DNA of 64,000 nt from an uncultured Rhizobiaceae bacterium (GCA_951813045.1 CATOTF010000001.1:223956-287955); one strand, 5' to 3'; shown: positions 7,991-17,175, counted from the stretch's first letter. Notes: a model not told the origin generated them from the sequence alone. A program made the numbers and translations.

Positions 7991-8845
7991 CTACCGGCGC
8001 TGCCCACCTCCCTGCGAGCGCGCCATGAACGCCAAGCGCTCAAACAAGTGAACATCCTGCTCGTTCTTCAGCAGGGCGCCATGGAGTTTTGGTAGGGCAT
8101 TGATTGCCTTGTCGCGCAGGATTTCAGGATCAACGTCATCGGCCACCAGAAGTCTGATCCAATCGAGTGCCTCGCTGGTGCTGGGCTTCTTCTTCAGTCC
8201 CGGGGTCTCGCGAATTTCATAAAATTGCGTCAATGCTTCGCGAACCAGCCGTTGTTTAATATCCGGGTAATGAACATCAACGATTTTCGTCAACACATCG
8301 GCTTCGGGAAAAGAAATATAGTGAAAGAAACAGCGCCGCAGGAAGGCATCGGGCAATTCTTTTTCGTTGTTTGATGTGATGATAACGATCGGCCTGTTTC
8401 TGGCTTTAATCGTTTCGTCCAATTCGTAACAATAGAACTCCATTTTATCGAGTTCCTGTAACAGGTCGTTTGGAAATTCGATGTCGGCTTTATCAATCTC
8501 ATCAATAAGCAAAACGACTTTTTCGTCCGCCTCAAATGCTTCCCAGAGCTTGCCTTTTTTAATGTAGTTCCGGATGTCCTGAACCTTTTTTTCCCCGAGC
8601 TGGCTATCGCGCAGGCGCGATACGGCATCGTACTCATAGAGGCCCTGTTGCGCTTTCGTCGTGGATTTCACGTTCCACTCCAGCATTTTTAAGCCGAGCG
8701 CCGCGGAAATCTGTTTCGCCAGTTCAGTTTTACCCGTGCCCGGTTCACCTTTCACAAGAAGGGGACGTTCAAGTGTTATGGCAGCGTTAACAGCCGTCGT
8801 GAGGTCACGACCGGCGACATAGGATTCAGTACCGGAAAATTTCAT
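7991..8845 (-). CDS. MoxR-family AAA ATPase
   Basis: A 284-residue AAA+ ATPase of the MoxR type (AAA_5 domain). Walker A is GEPGTGKT near residue 36, Walker B is LLIDEID near residue 112, sensor 1 is ITSNNEKELP, and an arginine-finger region FLRRCFF follows. MoxR ATPases work with VWA-domain partners to insert cofactors or subunits into metalloenzymes. Its expected partner, the CoxE-like VWA gene, is on the same strand but separated from it by metA and its riboswitch. The ATG at 8845 gives MKFSGTESYV, normal for the family. Confidence 0.9.
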   Translation of the reverse strand: MKFSGTESYVAGRDLTTAVNAAITLERPLLVKGEPGTGKTELAKQISAALGLKMLEWNVKSTTKAQQGLYEYDAVSRLRDSQLGEKKVQDIRNYIKKGKLWEAFEADEKVVLLIDEIDKADIEFPNDLLQELDKMEFYCYELDETIKARNRPIVIITSNNEKELPDAFLRRCFFHYISFPEADVLTKIVDVHYPDIKQRLVREALTQFYEIRETPGLKKKPSTSEALDWIRLLVADDVDPEILRDKAINALPKLHGALLKNEQDVHLFERLAFMARSQGGGQRR

Positions 8846-9032
8846 CTAATTTACACGCCTAGCAGAAAGTTCAGCCTTACTTAATCCACGCACCACAGGG
8901 ATTGCAACGGTTCTCTGTCGGTGGCTGTATCCCAAACCTGATTTCTAACAGGAACTGCAGGTACAAGCATGGTTGTAGTTTGCGAACAGGGTATAATCCA
9001 CATGACAAAATGGCGATTGGGTTGACCGGAAA

Positions 9033-9863
9033 ATGAAGAATACACAGGAAACCGCGCAGTTTAGATACGCAGAAGAAATCGATATGGGTAATTCGGGAAA
9101 TACACCCGAGTTGTTGTCGAGCATGATTGCGCGCGGCTCATGCAGATCCTTCACGGGTCAAGAGGTCAGCCCAGAGTTGATAAATCTCCTTTGCGCAGCG
9201 GCACTAGCTGCACCCACAAAAAGTGACCTCCAGCAACGAGATATCATATTGGTGAGAGATGCCGATGCCAAAGCTAAGCTCATTAGTTTGGTGGAAACAC
9301 AATCCTGGGTTTCCAAGGCACCCAACATCGCTGTGTTTTGCGGTAACAACAGTCGCCAAAGGAAGATCCACGAGATGCGCGAGCATGAGTTTGCGAACGA
9401 CCATCTGGATGCCTTTTTTAACGCAGCCGTGGATGCTGGTATTGCTCTTTCAGCGTTTGTGACCGCCGCCGAGGTGCTTGGTTTGGGGTGTTGTCCAATT
9501 AGCGCGGTTAGAAATGAAGCTGCTGTTGTCAGCGAACTTCTAGGCCTTCCGGATTATATTTTCCCCGTTGCCGGACTTGCATTTGGACATCCGGTGGCGG
9601 AGGCACCTGCCATTAGCATGAGGTTGCCCCTGTCGGCTACGGTGCATGAAGATCGATATTCTGCAACCGGGGTTGAGGATGTGATCACGACCTATGATCG
9701 GCAAAGGGCAGCCCTGCAACCCTATGATAATCAAAGGGAAAAGGCCAAATTCGGTAGTACTGACAACTACTGTTGGTCGGAAGATAAAAGCCGTCAATAC
9801 GCCTTGCCGGAAAGACAGGGTTTCGGCGAGTTTGTCAGAAATAAGGGATTCAAATTATCCTGA
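9033..9863 (+). CDS. Nitroreductase-family NAD(P)H:flavin oxidoreductase
   Basis: A 276-residue flavoprotein of the nitroreductase fold, closest in layout to NfsA/Frp-type enzymes. The FMN-binding start RGSCRSFTGQEV is at about residues 35-46, the AAPTKSDLQQRD segment follows, and the dimer-interface part with GLGCCPISAVR is near residue 155. The C-terminal extension (YDRQRAALQPYDNQ onward) is typical of NfsA-like members. It probably reduces quinones, nitro compounds or flavins with NAD(P)H in the cytoplasm. The start is uncertain: ATG at 9033, or ATG at 9084 (MGNSGNTPEL), which would remove a 17-residue leader. It stands alone, convergent with the TPR cyclase gene. Confidence 0.85.
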   Translation: MKNTQETAQFRYAEEIDMGNSGNTPELLSSMIARGSCRSFTGQEVSPELINLLCAAALAAPTKSDLQQRDIILVRDADAKAKLISLVETQSWVSKAPNIAVFCGNNSRQRKIHEMREHEFANDHLDAFFNAAVDAGIALSAFVTAAEVLGLGCCPISAVRNEAAVVSELLGLPDYIFPVAGLAFGHPVAEAPAISMRLPLSATVHEDRYSATGVEDVITTYDRQRAALQPYDNQREKAKFGSTDNYCWSEDKSRQYALPERQGFGEFVRNKGFKLS

Positions 9864-9975
9864 TCGCAGTTGAGGCGGCATGCTACTCAGTTGCTCACGA
9901 TCCACCGTATGGCGTTCTTGCCGTTGATGGGCGTCGAATAACATTTGCTGACGTTTTGCCGGTGCTTAAATTAGG

Positions 9976-11796
9976 TTAGCGTCCATGCCATCCTGAAAGT
10001 CGCAACCCTTCCAAAAACCTGTCCATGTGCTCTTTATGGGTGAACGGGTGACCGTATTTCAAAACTTCGAGCGGGTAGTTGGGTATCTGGCGGCGGCCTT
10101 CCGCCATAGCCTGGTATGCGGCATCCTTGTTCCCGGCCAATACCTCGCAGACAGCAACAAATGCGTGGTGAAAAAACCAGTCCGGACGTTTTGCTGCCGC
10201 CTCTGAAGCAAAACCGGCTGCCTTTTTATAATCGCCGTCAATAAATGCCGCAATGCCAAGACTACGTACAAAAAGGCTTATGTGGGGGTCACTGGGACTC
10301 AGTTCTATCGCCTTCAGAACCACCCTGCGCGCTTCTTCGGCTTTGCCGCTAAAGGCAAGGAGCCTTCCATATTCACCTAACGCACCAGCACAATTCGGGT
10401 TCAGTTCGAGCGCCCGGCGTTCGGCCGCAATGGCCGGTCCGATCTTACCAACCAGCGACAGGGCCGTCCCCAGAGTAAAATGGGCATCATGGTTCATTTC
10501 ATCCAGATTGACGGCCTGATTGGCAAACCTCAGGGCTTCTTTTAGCTGAAACGCACTGTCGGTTGAAAGGCCGGTCCACACTTGTGTCATGTGGCAAAAC
10601 GAAAGCAGCGCCATGGTCTGCGCGCTGTCTGGTTCCAGCTGCAGTGCTTTTTCCGCATTGCCCAACGCCAGTTTGATGTGAGGAGCTGTGCCGCGCCAGA
10701 AATGCCACCGCGCCCGCATCAAAAGATCCCACGCATTCACATCACGCGGACGGTTATTCGCTGCCCTTTCAGATTCGTGACGCAGAAATTCAGGCTCAAT
10801 CTTGGCAACTATGAGGTCGGTAATTTCATCCTGAATATCAAAAATTGACATTTCACGACGGTCGTAGCTCTCAGACCACACGGTGTGTCCTGTTTCGCAA
10901 TCTATTAACGAGGCCGATATTCGAACTGTTTCACCGGCTTCGCGAATGAGACCTTTCAGTAAATACCGGACCCCAAGTTCCCGCGCGATATCGTTGTTTT
11001 GATAGGTTGCATCGGAATAGTTCATCGAAGATCGGGGCGAAATGACCTTTAGCCAGTTCGATCTGGAAAGTCCGTTGGCAATGTCACTCGCCATCCCGAG
11101 CGCCAGATATTCATCATCCTCTTTAACAAGGCTGTTGTTGGGCGGCACTTCAAACGGTAGCACCGCTACGCCACGGGCGTTGGCCACCCAATCATCAGTG
11201 GATTCCACTTTATATTCAGCAGCTAATGCAGACGATGCCTCGAAACGGCCCTCGTCATCGTGATGGAGCAAGCGCCAAATCCGTACCGGGTTGGAAATGC
11301 CCTTGAGAATACGAAACTTGAGGTCAACGAAAGAGAATGAATCCAGCTCCTCAACCTGTTTTCGGGCTTCGCCATCTACATTGGTAGCCCCTGGTTCGGC
11401 TAACTGCTGCAATCGCGCTGCTATGTTGACGGTGGTGCCCGAGATCAGATGCTCTTCCTGAAGAACTTTTCCGTAGGCAACACCGCAACGAAATTTCATG
11501 CGGCGATCGATTGGGTAATCTGAATTTTGATCGTCAACCTGATCGTGGAATTCCGAAACACAGTGCAGGGCAGGTGCAACATTTGAAAACTCTGCAAACA
11601 AGCCGTCGCCAGCCTTATCAATCACACGCCCACCGGATCGGATGATCCTTTCCTCCAGTTCGGTAAACAGGGAAGACAGGCGTTGCCGGGTTTTTAGTGT
11701 AGATGTCTCAATACTTGAGGAGTAACCGACGGCATCCAGGAAAACAGCGCAACTGTTTTTCCAATAATATGTATCAGCCTGCCTCTCTTCACTCAC
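9976..11796 (-). CDS. Soluble adenylate cyclase with TolB-like and TPR domains
   Basis: A 606-residue protein of a type common in alphaproteobacteria. Residues 14-175 are a class III cyclase domain with Asp21, Lys61, Asp64, Thr121 (purine-specifying position), Asn124 and Arg128, all consistent with activity on ATP. Residues 208-345 form a TolB/FlgO-like domain (VAVLPFEVPPNN onward, with VRYLLKGLIREAGETVRI). Residues 380-580 hold about five tetratricopeptide repeats. No membrane helix is seen, so it is probably cytoplasmic and controlled through its C-terminal protein-binding repeats. It is the third cyclase in the window but lies outside the left-end cassette. Confidence 0.88.
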   Translation of the reverse strand: MSEERQADTYYWKNSCAVFLDAVGYSSSIETSTLKTRQRLSSLFTELEERIIRSGGRVIDKAGDGLFAEFSNVAPALHCVSEFHDQVDDQNSDYPIDRRMKFRCGVAYGKVLQEEHLISGTTVNIAARLQQLAEPGATNVDGEARKQVEELDSFSFVDLKFRILKGISNPVRIWRLLHHDDEGRFEASSALAAEYKVESTDDWVANARGVAVLPFEVPPNNSLVKEDDEYLALGMASDIANGLSRSNWLKVISPRSSMNYSDATYQNNDIARELGVRYLLKGLIREAGETVRISASLIDCETGHTVWSESYDRREMSIFDIQDEITDLIVAKIEPEFLRHESERAANNRPRDVNAWDLLMRARWHFWRGTAPHIKLALGNAEKALQLEPDSAQTMALLSFCHMTQVWTGLSTDSAFQLKEALRFANQAVNLDEMNHDAHFTLGTALSLVGKIGPAIAAERRALELNPNCAGALGEYGRLLAFSGKAEEARRVVLKAIELSPSDPHISLFVRSLGIAAFIDGDYKKAAGFASEAAAKRPDWFFHHAFVAVCEVLAGNKDAAYQAMAEGRRQIPNYPLEVLKYGHPFTHKEHMDRFLEGLRLSGWHGR

Positions 11797-11913
11797 TTAG
11801 ATCGCCCAACTCTAGTATATCAGAGGGTTACCGGCAAAAGCACTACAGCTTACCCCAATATTACAACGCTAACACAGTGGTTTACTAAACGGAACCCGGA
11901 AGAAATCAGGCTC

Positions 11914-11946
11914 TAGAGCGTTTCAATCTTTGATTGAAACGCTCTA
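11914..11946. repeat. Perfect 33-bp palindromic repeat
   Basis: A 15-bp arm TAGAGCGTTTCAATC (11914-11928), a TTT spacer and the exact reverse complement (11932-11946). Palindromes beginning TAGAGCGTTTC are frequent intergenic repeats in Hyphomicrobiales genomes. It lies upstream of both divergent genes, the TPR cyclase and sppA. Confidence 0.8.
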
Positions 11947-12060
11947 ACTCCATTTTTGCTTACGGTAGTTCGGCCACGCCAAACACCTACGCGGGTGCGG
12001 CGCAATGGCACCGGGTTGCTCTTCGCAACCAGCGTTTCCACGTAGACGTGAAACACTCTA
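11914..12060. repeat. Possible 147-bp composite palindromic element
   Basis: The unit starts with TAGAGCGTTTCA (11914) and ends with TGAAACACTCTA (12060). These ends are inverted copies with one mismatch. It contains the perfect palindrome at its left end and an imperfect one, GTTTCCACGT/ACGTGAAAC, at its right end, plus a small GGTTGC/GCAACC hairpin near 12013-12030. No coding frame is convincing. The rest of the 11797-12199 gap holds only promoter-like sequence. It may be a MITE-like or REP-like element; no second copy was found in the window. Confidence 0.45.
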
Positions 12061-12199
12061 GTGTCGGCAAATATTACCAATTTCCATATTCGACGAGCTC
12101 CGGGAACATCTGCCAATCATCTCAATTTCAATCTCTTGCATCGTGCCTTTGAGGTTCGTATTTATAGAGCTAGATGATTCATCACCCGGACCTCCCGTT

Positions 12200-13165
12200 A
12201 TGGCACTCGATATAGATTCAATTCTGGACCGCAGACAATTGCGCAGAAAGGTTTCTTTCTGGCGCATTGGAACTTTGATTGCCCTGGCGCTCGCCATAAT
12301 CGGCACTTTGAGCACTTCCGGTCTGTTTGAAAATGTGGGTAGCAATAAGGACCATATTGCAAGGGTCAGCATTTCAGGCACAATTACAGAAGACCGTGAC
12401 CTCCTCAAAATGCTGAAAAAGATCAAGGACGACGATAACGTAAAAGGAGTTCTCGTTTCCATGAACTCGCCGGGCGGTACAACAGCCGGTGGCGAAGCCA
12501 TTTACGAAGCCATTCGCAAGATCGCAAAAGAAAAACCGGTGGTGACGAGTGTCAAAACTCTGGCGGCATCGGCCGGTTATATGATCGCATCAGCCTCGGA
12601 TCACATTGTGGCCCGTCGTTCCTCGATTGTCGGTTCCATCGGCGTTATTTTCCAATATCCACAGGCTTCCAAACTGTTGGAGAAGATTGGTGTGTCTTTG
12701 GAGGAAATCAAGTCATCACCCTTGAAGGCTGAACCGTCTCCCTTTCATACACCGCCACCGGGGGCAGAAGCCGTTATCAAGGAGTTGATCGACGACAGTT
12801 ATAACTGGTTCGTCGATCTGGTAACAGAACGCCGCCCGCTGAATCGAGACGAAGTGCTGAAATTGGCCGATGGAAGGATCTATTCCGGCGACCGGGGTTT
12901 TAAGAATAAACTCGTCGATGCGCTGGGCGGCGAAGATGTCGCCAAAGACTGGCTGACCGAGGAAAAAGGGTTGGACAAATCCTTGAAACTTCGCGATTGG
13001 TCTCCAAAACGGCCAACTGACAATCTGCTATTCGCCTCGGCGGTTGACCGTTGGTTGAAAGGTCAATCCGCATTACCGTTCTCGGATATCGACCCAGACA
13101 TGCTGCCGGCGATTCTACCAAAAAGAGTATTCCTTGACGGTTTACTTTCCATTTGGCACAAATAA
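12200..13165 (+). CDS. sppA: Signal peptide peptidase SppA (short form)
   Basis: A 321-residue membrane-anchored serine protease that degrades cleaved signal peptides. One membrane helix is at about residues 24-42. The S49 domain follows, with the catalytic Ser124 in AASAGY and Lys176 in SPLKAEPSPF; the 52-residue spacing equals that of the Bacillus enzyme. The oxyanion region is NSPGGTTAGG. The ATG at 12200 is chosen because MALDIDSILDRRQ is the usual family start; an upstream in-frame ATG at 12143 adds an unlikely 19-residue leader. It is followed by ihfB, the usual alphaproteobacterial order. Confidence 0.92.
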   Translation: MALDIDSILDRRQLRRKVSFWRIGTLIALALAIIGTLSTSGLFENVGSNKDHIARVSISGTITEDRDLLKMLKKIKDDDNVKGVLVSMNSPGGTTAGGEAIYEAIRKIAKEKPVVTSVKTLAASAGYMIASASDHIVARRSSIVGSIGVIFQYPQASKLLEKIGVSLEEIKSSPLKAEPSPFHTPPPGAEAVIKELIDDSYNWFVDLVTERRPLNRDEVLKLADGRIYSGDRGFKNKLVDALGGEDVAKDWLTEEKGLDKSLKLRDWSPKRPTDNLLFASAVDRWLKGQSALPFSDIDPDMLPAILPKRVFLDGLLSIWHK

Positions 13166-13288
13166 TTTTTTAATTCATTGCTGTGCGCTTGTAATTGAAC
13201 AAGAATTGACACTCGCGGCTGCTTGAACAATGATCTCTTGAGCCATCGTTTATTTTACGAGGGTCCTTCGCATGTAAGAGGAAGTCAA

Positions 13289-13585
13289 ATGATAAAATCT
13301 GGCCTGGTTCAAACTATTGCGGAACAAAACCCCCACCTTTATCAGCGTGATGTGGAAAATATCGTCAATGCGGTATTGGATGAAATCACCGAAGCTCTGG
13401 CCAAGGGAGATCGGGTTGAATTGCGTGGATTTGGGGCATTCTCGGTGAAGAATCGCGGGGCCAGAATTGGACGCAGCCCGCGCACCGGAGAGCGGGTGGA
13501 AGTTGAAGAAAAATGGGTCCCGTTTTTTAAAACCGGTAAGGATTTGCGGGACCGGTTGAACGGCGAGGATAATTCGGGGAATTAG
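13289..13585 (+). CDS. ihfB: Integration host factor subunit beta
   Basis: A 98-residue HU/IHF-family protein. IHF-beta with IHF-alpha bends DNA sharply at specific sites, with roles in replication, recombination and transcription. The start [17 protein letters not shown] is typical of IhfB. The beta-arm segment has the conserved [20 protein letters not shown], with the intercalating Pro in RSPRTGE. The ATG at 13289 follows a strong AGAGGAAG ribosome site; an in-frame ATG at 13223 lacks one. Downstream lies a lapA-like gene, as in many Rhizobiales. Confidence 0.93.
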   Translation: MIKSGLVQTIAEQNPHLYQRDVENIVNAVLDEITEALAKGDRVELRGFGAFSVKNRGARIGRSPRTGERVEVEEKWVPFFKTGKDLRDRLNGEDNSGN

Positions 13586-13686
13586 CGCGGTAGAACTTAA
13601 TCTTGAGTTGATTATTTGCCGCTTGAGTGATCAATACACAGCAGGTTTATTGGTGTATGCCAGCATGAAGTTGTGAGGTCCGAATC

Positions 13687-14064
13687 GTGAAAAAATTTAT
13701 AACCCTGTTGATTCTTGTTCCTGTCGGAATTGTCGTTGTCGCCCTTTCCGTGGCGAACCGCCAGAATATTACCCTTTCGGTGCCTCCGCAGGTGGGTGAC
13801 GCCCCCTTGTATTCATTTGATTTGCCACTGTATGCAGTTTTGTTTGCCGCGCTATTTGTGGGAGTACTGATTGGAAGTTGCGCGGCCTGGTTTAGTCAGG
13901 GCAAACATCGCAAATCAGCACGCGAAAACAAGATTGAGGCAACCAAGCTCGGTTTTGAGACCCAACAACTGAAAGAAAAAGTTCACGACAGTTCGCAAGA
14001 TGCGTCGGATGAAAGTAAGGCCTTACGGGCTCTTGGGCTGCCCGCCCCATCGCGAGCAGCTTAA
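13687..14064 (+). CDS. LapA-domain (DUF1049) inner membrane protein
   Basis: A 125-residue protein with two membrane helices at about residues 4-22 and 45-68 (YAVLFAALFVGVLIGSCAAW, the conserved DUF1049/LapA second helix), then a charged cytoplasmic helix. The ANRQNITLS motif between the helices is characteristic. In E. coli LapA works with LapB to control lipopolysaccharide synthesis through LpxC. In alphaproteobacteria the gene commonly follows ihfB, as here. The protein has no catalytic residues. Confidence 0.85.
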   Translation: MKKFITLLILVPVGIVVVALSVANRQNITLSVPPQVGDAPLYSFDLPLYAVLFAALFVGVLIGSCAAWFSQGKHRKSARENKIEATKLGFETQQLKEKVHDSSQDASDESKALRALGLPAPSRAA

Positions 14065-14120
14065 CTCTTTAAGTAAATTGGCCTGGGGTTGCGAATCCGC
14101 GAGCCGTTGTTCCGATACGT

Positions 14121-14564
14121 TTATTTCTCACCAACTTGATTGGAAAAATTGGTAAAAAACTCGCCAGCGAGTTTTTTTGCGGTGGAATCGATCAACCGCG
14201 ACCCCAGCGCCGCGAGTTTTCCGCCCACTTTAGCATCAACATTGTAATCGAGTTGAGTTCCACCATCGACCTCGCTGAGGCTCACGTTTGCACCACCTTT
14301 TGCAAATCCCGCAATACCTCCTTTACCTTCACCTGAAATCGTATAGCTGTCAGGTGGGTTGAGGTCGCCCAGCGTAACTTCACCTTTGAAGGTCGCTTTT
14401 ACCGGGCCAACCTTGGCAACCACCGTTGCACTCAGCTCAGTATCGGATTTTTTATGAAGTTCCTTGCAACCTGGAATACAGGCTTGCAATACTTCCGCAT
14501 CGTTGAGGGCGTCCCAAACCTTTTCCTTACTGGCGGTGATGATGTGACCGCCGGTCATTTCCAT
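14121..14564 (-). CDS. CoxG-like SRPBCC-family protein
   Basis: A 147-residue protein of the carbon monoxide dehydrogenase subunit G (CoxG) family, SRPBCC/START-like fold. It begins MEMTGGHIITASKEKVWDAL, the usual family start, so the ATG at 14564 is preferred over one at 14609. The motif LQACIPGCKEL and the segment TISGEGKGGIAGFAKGGA are diagnostic. CoxG proteins help recruit CO dehydrogenase-type enzymes to the membrane, or bind quinones, but many copies occur without CODH genes. None is nearby; the CoxE-like and MoxR genes are 6-8 kb away, so a link is possible but unproven. Confidence 0.87.
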   Translation of the reverse strand: MEMTGGHIITASKEKVWDALNDAEVLQACIPGCKELHKKSDTELSATVVAKVGPVKATFKGEVTLGDLNPPDSYTISGEGKGGIAGFAKGGANVSLSEVDGGTQLDYNVDAKVGGKLAALGSRLIDSTAKKLAGEFFTNFSNQVGEK

Positions 14565-14680
14565 TGAAGTGCGCTCCTTGAAAAGAAGCTCCACAGTTAG
14601 CAGCGGCAACCCATCACAACAAGGCGAACCAACTAAAGTTCAAGCTATGCGGATCGCTTCAGAAACGCTAAAGCGGGGCC

Positions 14681-15784
14681 ATGGCAAAACCGTCCTATAA
14701 AAATAAGCGTAAACAGAACAACCCGGATTCGGGGAAGACGCGTAGCCACAAGAAGGCAATGGGAAAGGCGTCTGTTAGTGCTGCCACAAATACCAATGGA
14801 CAGGAGGTTCGACCCAAGGCGGTAAAAACTCCGCCGCCGCCGCGCCGTATTTGGACCGGGGGTCGCCTTGAAGAGACGACGGGCATGGTCCTGGAATCAA
14901 CACCCACCAAAGATTACGCCGTAATCGATAGCGGTGCTGGAGAAAAGCTGGAGCGTTATGGCCCGCTGATTATCCGCCGTCCGGAAGGGCAGGCGATCTG
15001 GCAAAGGACGCGTGGAGACGATGTTTGGGAAAATGTTGATGCCATTTTCACAGGTGATACTGACGAAGAAGGGCAAGGCCGATGGCGGTACCCCAGGAAA
15101 TCGCTTGAAGAGACCTGGGGGCTGGAGTTTGACGGTATTTCCTATTGGGGACGTTTCACATCATTTCGGCATACGGGCGTATTTCCCGAACAGGCGGCCC
15201 ATTGGTTTGCCTTACAAAAGGCGATTCGTATCGCTTCACTTGAATTAGGACGCCCGGCGCGAATGCTCAACCTGTTCGGTTATACCGGCCTTGCTTCGCT
15301 GGTTGGTGCGCGTGCCGGGGCAGAGGTGACCCATGTGGACGCTTCCAAAAAGGCGATCGGCTGGGCGCGCGAAAATCAGGAAAAAGCCGGATTAAATGAT
15401 TATCCCATTCGCTGGATTTGCGACGATGCAGTAAAATTCTGCGCGCGCGAAGAACGTCGCGGACAAACCTATGATGTTATTCTACTGGACCCACCCGCCT
15501 ATGGGCGTGGTCCCAAAGGGGAGGTTTGGCAATTGTTCGACCACCTGCCTCCTATGCTTGATCTTGTTCGCGCTCTGCAGTCAGATCAACCATTGATGAC
15601 CGTACTCACGGCATATGCAATACGGGCCTCTCATTTCGCTATCCACGAAATCATGCAGGAAGTTTTTGCCGGTCTTGATGGCCGTCTTGAATCCGGTGAA
15701 TTGATCCTGCGGCAGGAAGCAGGCGGGCGTGCTTTATCGACGTCGATGTTCTCCCGGTTTATCGCGACAGGTTGCGCGACATGA
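14681..15784 (+). CDS. Class I SAM-dependent methyltransferase, likely rRNA (RlmI/RlmK-like)
   Basis: A 367-residue protein. A 60-residue basic, low-complexity N-terminus (KNKRKQNN, KTPPPPRR) probably binds RNA. The Rossmann methyltransferase domain runs from about residue 175, with motif I LNLFGYTGLASL, the acidic VDASKKAIGWA, and the catalytic-type motif LLDPPAYGRG. The layout resembles the C-terminal domain of 23S rRNA methyltransferases RlmI and RlmK, but the specific base cannot be stated. The stop overlaps the next ORF by 4 bp (ATGA), placing it in an operon with a second RNA methyltransferase. Confidence 0.82.
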   Translation: MAKPSYKNKRKQNNPDSGKTRSHKKAMGKASVSAATNTNGQEVRPKAVKTPPPPRRIWTGGRLEETTGMVLESTPTKDYAVIDSGAGEKLERYGPLIIRRPEGQAIWQRTRGDDVWENVDAIFTGDTDEEGQGRWRYPRKSLEETWGLEFDGISYWGRFTSFRHTGVFPEQAAHWFALQKAIRIASLELGRPARMLNLFGYTGLASLVGARAGAEVTHVDASKKAIGWARENQEKAGLNDYPIRWICDDAVKFCAREERRGQTYDVILLDPPAYGRGPKGEVWQLFDHLPPMLDLVRALQSDQPLMTVLTAYAIRASHFAIHEIMQEVFAGLDGRLESGELILRQEAGGRALSTSMFSRFIATGCAT

Positions 15785-16668
15785 AACAGAATTTACCGTC
15801 AAAACAAGGCGTTATGAAGCCGGGACGTGTTGAGGAAATTACGTCAACAGCAAATCCTCGCATAAAAGCGATAAAAGCGCTCGCGATGAAGAAAAATCGT
15901 GACAGCGAGAATCTGTTTGTCTGCGAAGGGCTTAAACTCGCAACAGATGCCCTGGATGCCGGGTGGTCCATAAAAACACTTTTGTATAGCAAGAATGCAG
16001 CAGGTGATGACGGGCTGCGCGGACGCATTGAAGCCCTCTCGACCAAAGCCCGCGCCCGTGGAAGTGATATTCTGATCACATCAGACAAGGTTCTGACCGC
16101 CCTTACGCGGCGCGACAACCCTCAGGCGGTGGTTGCTGTGGTTGAACAGAAACTGGCATCACCAGATGAAATTCAATGTGATCCTGGTACAACATGGATT
16201 GCTCTCGACAGGGTGCGGGACCCTGGAAACCTTGGCACCATTATTCGCACCTGTGACGCACTGGGGGCACAAGGTGTTATATTGGTGGGTCAAACAACAG
16301 ACCCATTTGCGCTGGAAACGGTGAGAGCCACCATGGGCTCTTTGTTTCATACTCATCTCTTTAAGATGGATGAAGAATCTTTCATCGAACTGGCACAATC
16401 CTGGCGCAAGACCGGTGGCCAGCTCGTCGGCACGCATCTCAATGGTGCCGTGGATCACCGGTCCATTGATTATTCGCAGGCGCCGCAAATTCTGTTGATG
16501 GGCAATGAACAACAGGGGCTAACGGATGATCTGGCAGCAACCTGTACTCATCTTGCCCTTATTTCAATGAATGGACGGGCGGATTCTCTTAACCTTTCAG
16601 TGGCTACCGGGATCATGCTTTTTGAGGCGCAACGGCATAAGTTGGCAACAATTGGAGCGGGCGCGTGA
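15781..16668 (+). CDS. TrmH-family (SPOUT) RNA 2'-O-methyltransferase
   Basis: A 295-residue SPOUT methyltransferase. The N-terminal substrate-binding domain (about residues 14-120) has the RxxxxLFVCEG-type motif DSENLFVCEGLKL. The C-terminal knot domain has the three TrmH motifs: LDRVRDPGNLGTIIRTCDALG, LLMGNEQQGL and ADSLNLSVATGIML. It probably methylates a ribose in rRNA or tRNA (RlmB or TrmH-like); the target is not evident. The ATG at 15781 overlaps the upstream stop as ATGA and is preferred over an upstream TTG at 15772. Its own stop overlaps lspA (GTGA). Confidence 0.87.
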   Translation: MKQNLPSKQGVMKPGRVEEITSTANPRIKAIKALAMKKNRDSENLFVCEGLKLATDALDAGWSIKTLLYSKNAAGDDGLRGRIEALSTKARARGSDILITSDKVLTALTRRDNPQAVVAVVEQKLASPDEIQCDPGTTWIALDRVRDPGNLGTIIRTCDALGAQGVILVGQTTDPFALETVRATMGSLFHTHLFKMDEESFIELAQSWRKTGGQLVGTHLNGAVDHRSIDYSQAPQILLMGNEQQGLTDDLAATCTHLALISMNGRADSLNLSVATGIMLFEAQRHKLATIGAGA

Positions 16669-17138
16669 AAAAACAATTATTCGGCCTGATCATTGTGTTG
16701 GTGATAATTGATCAGGCCAGTAAATGGTTTGCCACCAATAATCTACCGTTCCAGCAGCCGTTCGATGTCATCCCGTTTTTCTCGCTCTACCTTACGCACA
16801 ACACCGGTGTGGCCTTTTCCATGCTCGATTGGATGGGCAGTTGGGGGCTCGTGGTGATGACGGCATTGATCGTCGTTTTCATGTTCTTTTTATGGGTGAA
16901 AACACCGCGAGACCATGTATGGGCCAATCTAGGTTTTGCCTTGGTGATTGGCGGTGCTATTGGAAACCTGATCGACCGGGCGTTATTGGGATATGTTGTG
17001 GACTTTTTTCTGTTTCACACACAATCATGGTCGTTTGCAGTGTTTAATGTTGCTGACAGTTTCATTACTGTTGGCGCAATCGCTATAGTCGGGCAGGAAT
17101 TGATTAATATGCGTAAGTCGAAAGCAGCCCCCTCATAA
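16665..17138 (+). CDS. lspA: Lipoprotein signal peptidase (signal peptidase II)
   Basis: A 157-residue polytopic aspartic protease that cleaves the signal peptide of prolipoproteins after lipidation. Four membrane helices are visible. The catalytic pair is Asp113 (GYVVDF) and Asp131 (FNVADSFI), and the conserved NTGVAFS and GNLIDR motifs are present. The GTG start at 16665 overlaps the stop of the TrmH-family gene by 4 bp. A lipoprotein client, the patatin gene with a lipobox, lies 1.4 kb downstream. Confidence 0.95.
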   Translation: MKKQLFGLIIVLVIIDQASKWFATNNLPFQQPFDVIPFFSLYLTHNTGVAFSMLDWMGSWGLVVMTALIVVFMFFLWVKTPRDHVWANLGFALVIGGAIGNLIDRALLGYVVDFFLFHTQSWSFAVFNVADSFITVGAIAIVGQELINMRKSKAAPS

Positions 17139-17175
17139 AACGCAATATTAGATTTGGAACAATTGGAGTATCCGA

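Noticed and set aside
9845..9979. Open plus-strand fragment reading AVEAACYSVAHDPPYGVLAV and on to a TAG
   Set aside because: Protein-like, but it has no start codon, is only 45 codons, and overlaps the ends of both flanking genes. I could not tie it to a family, so it is not listed as a gene.
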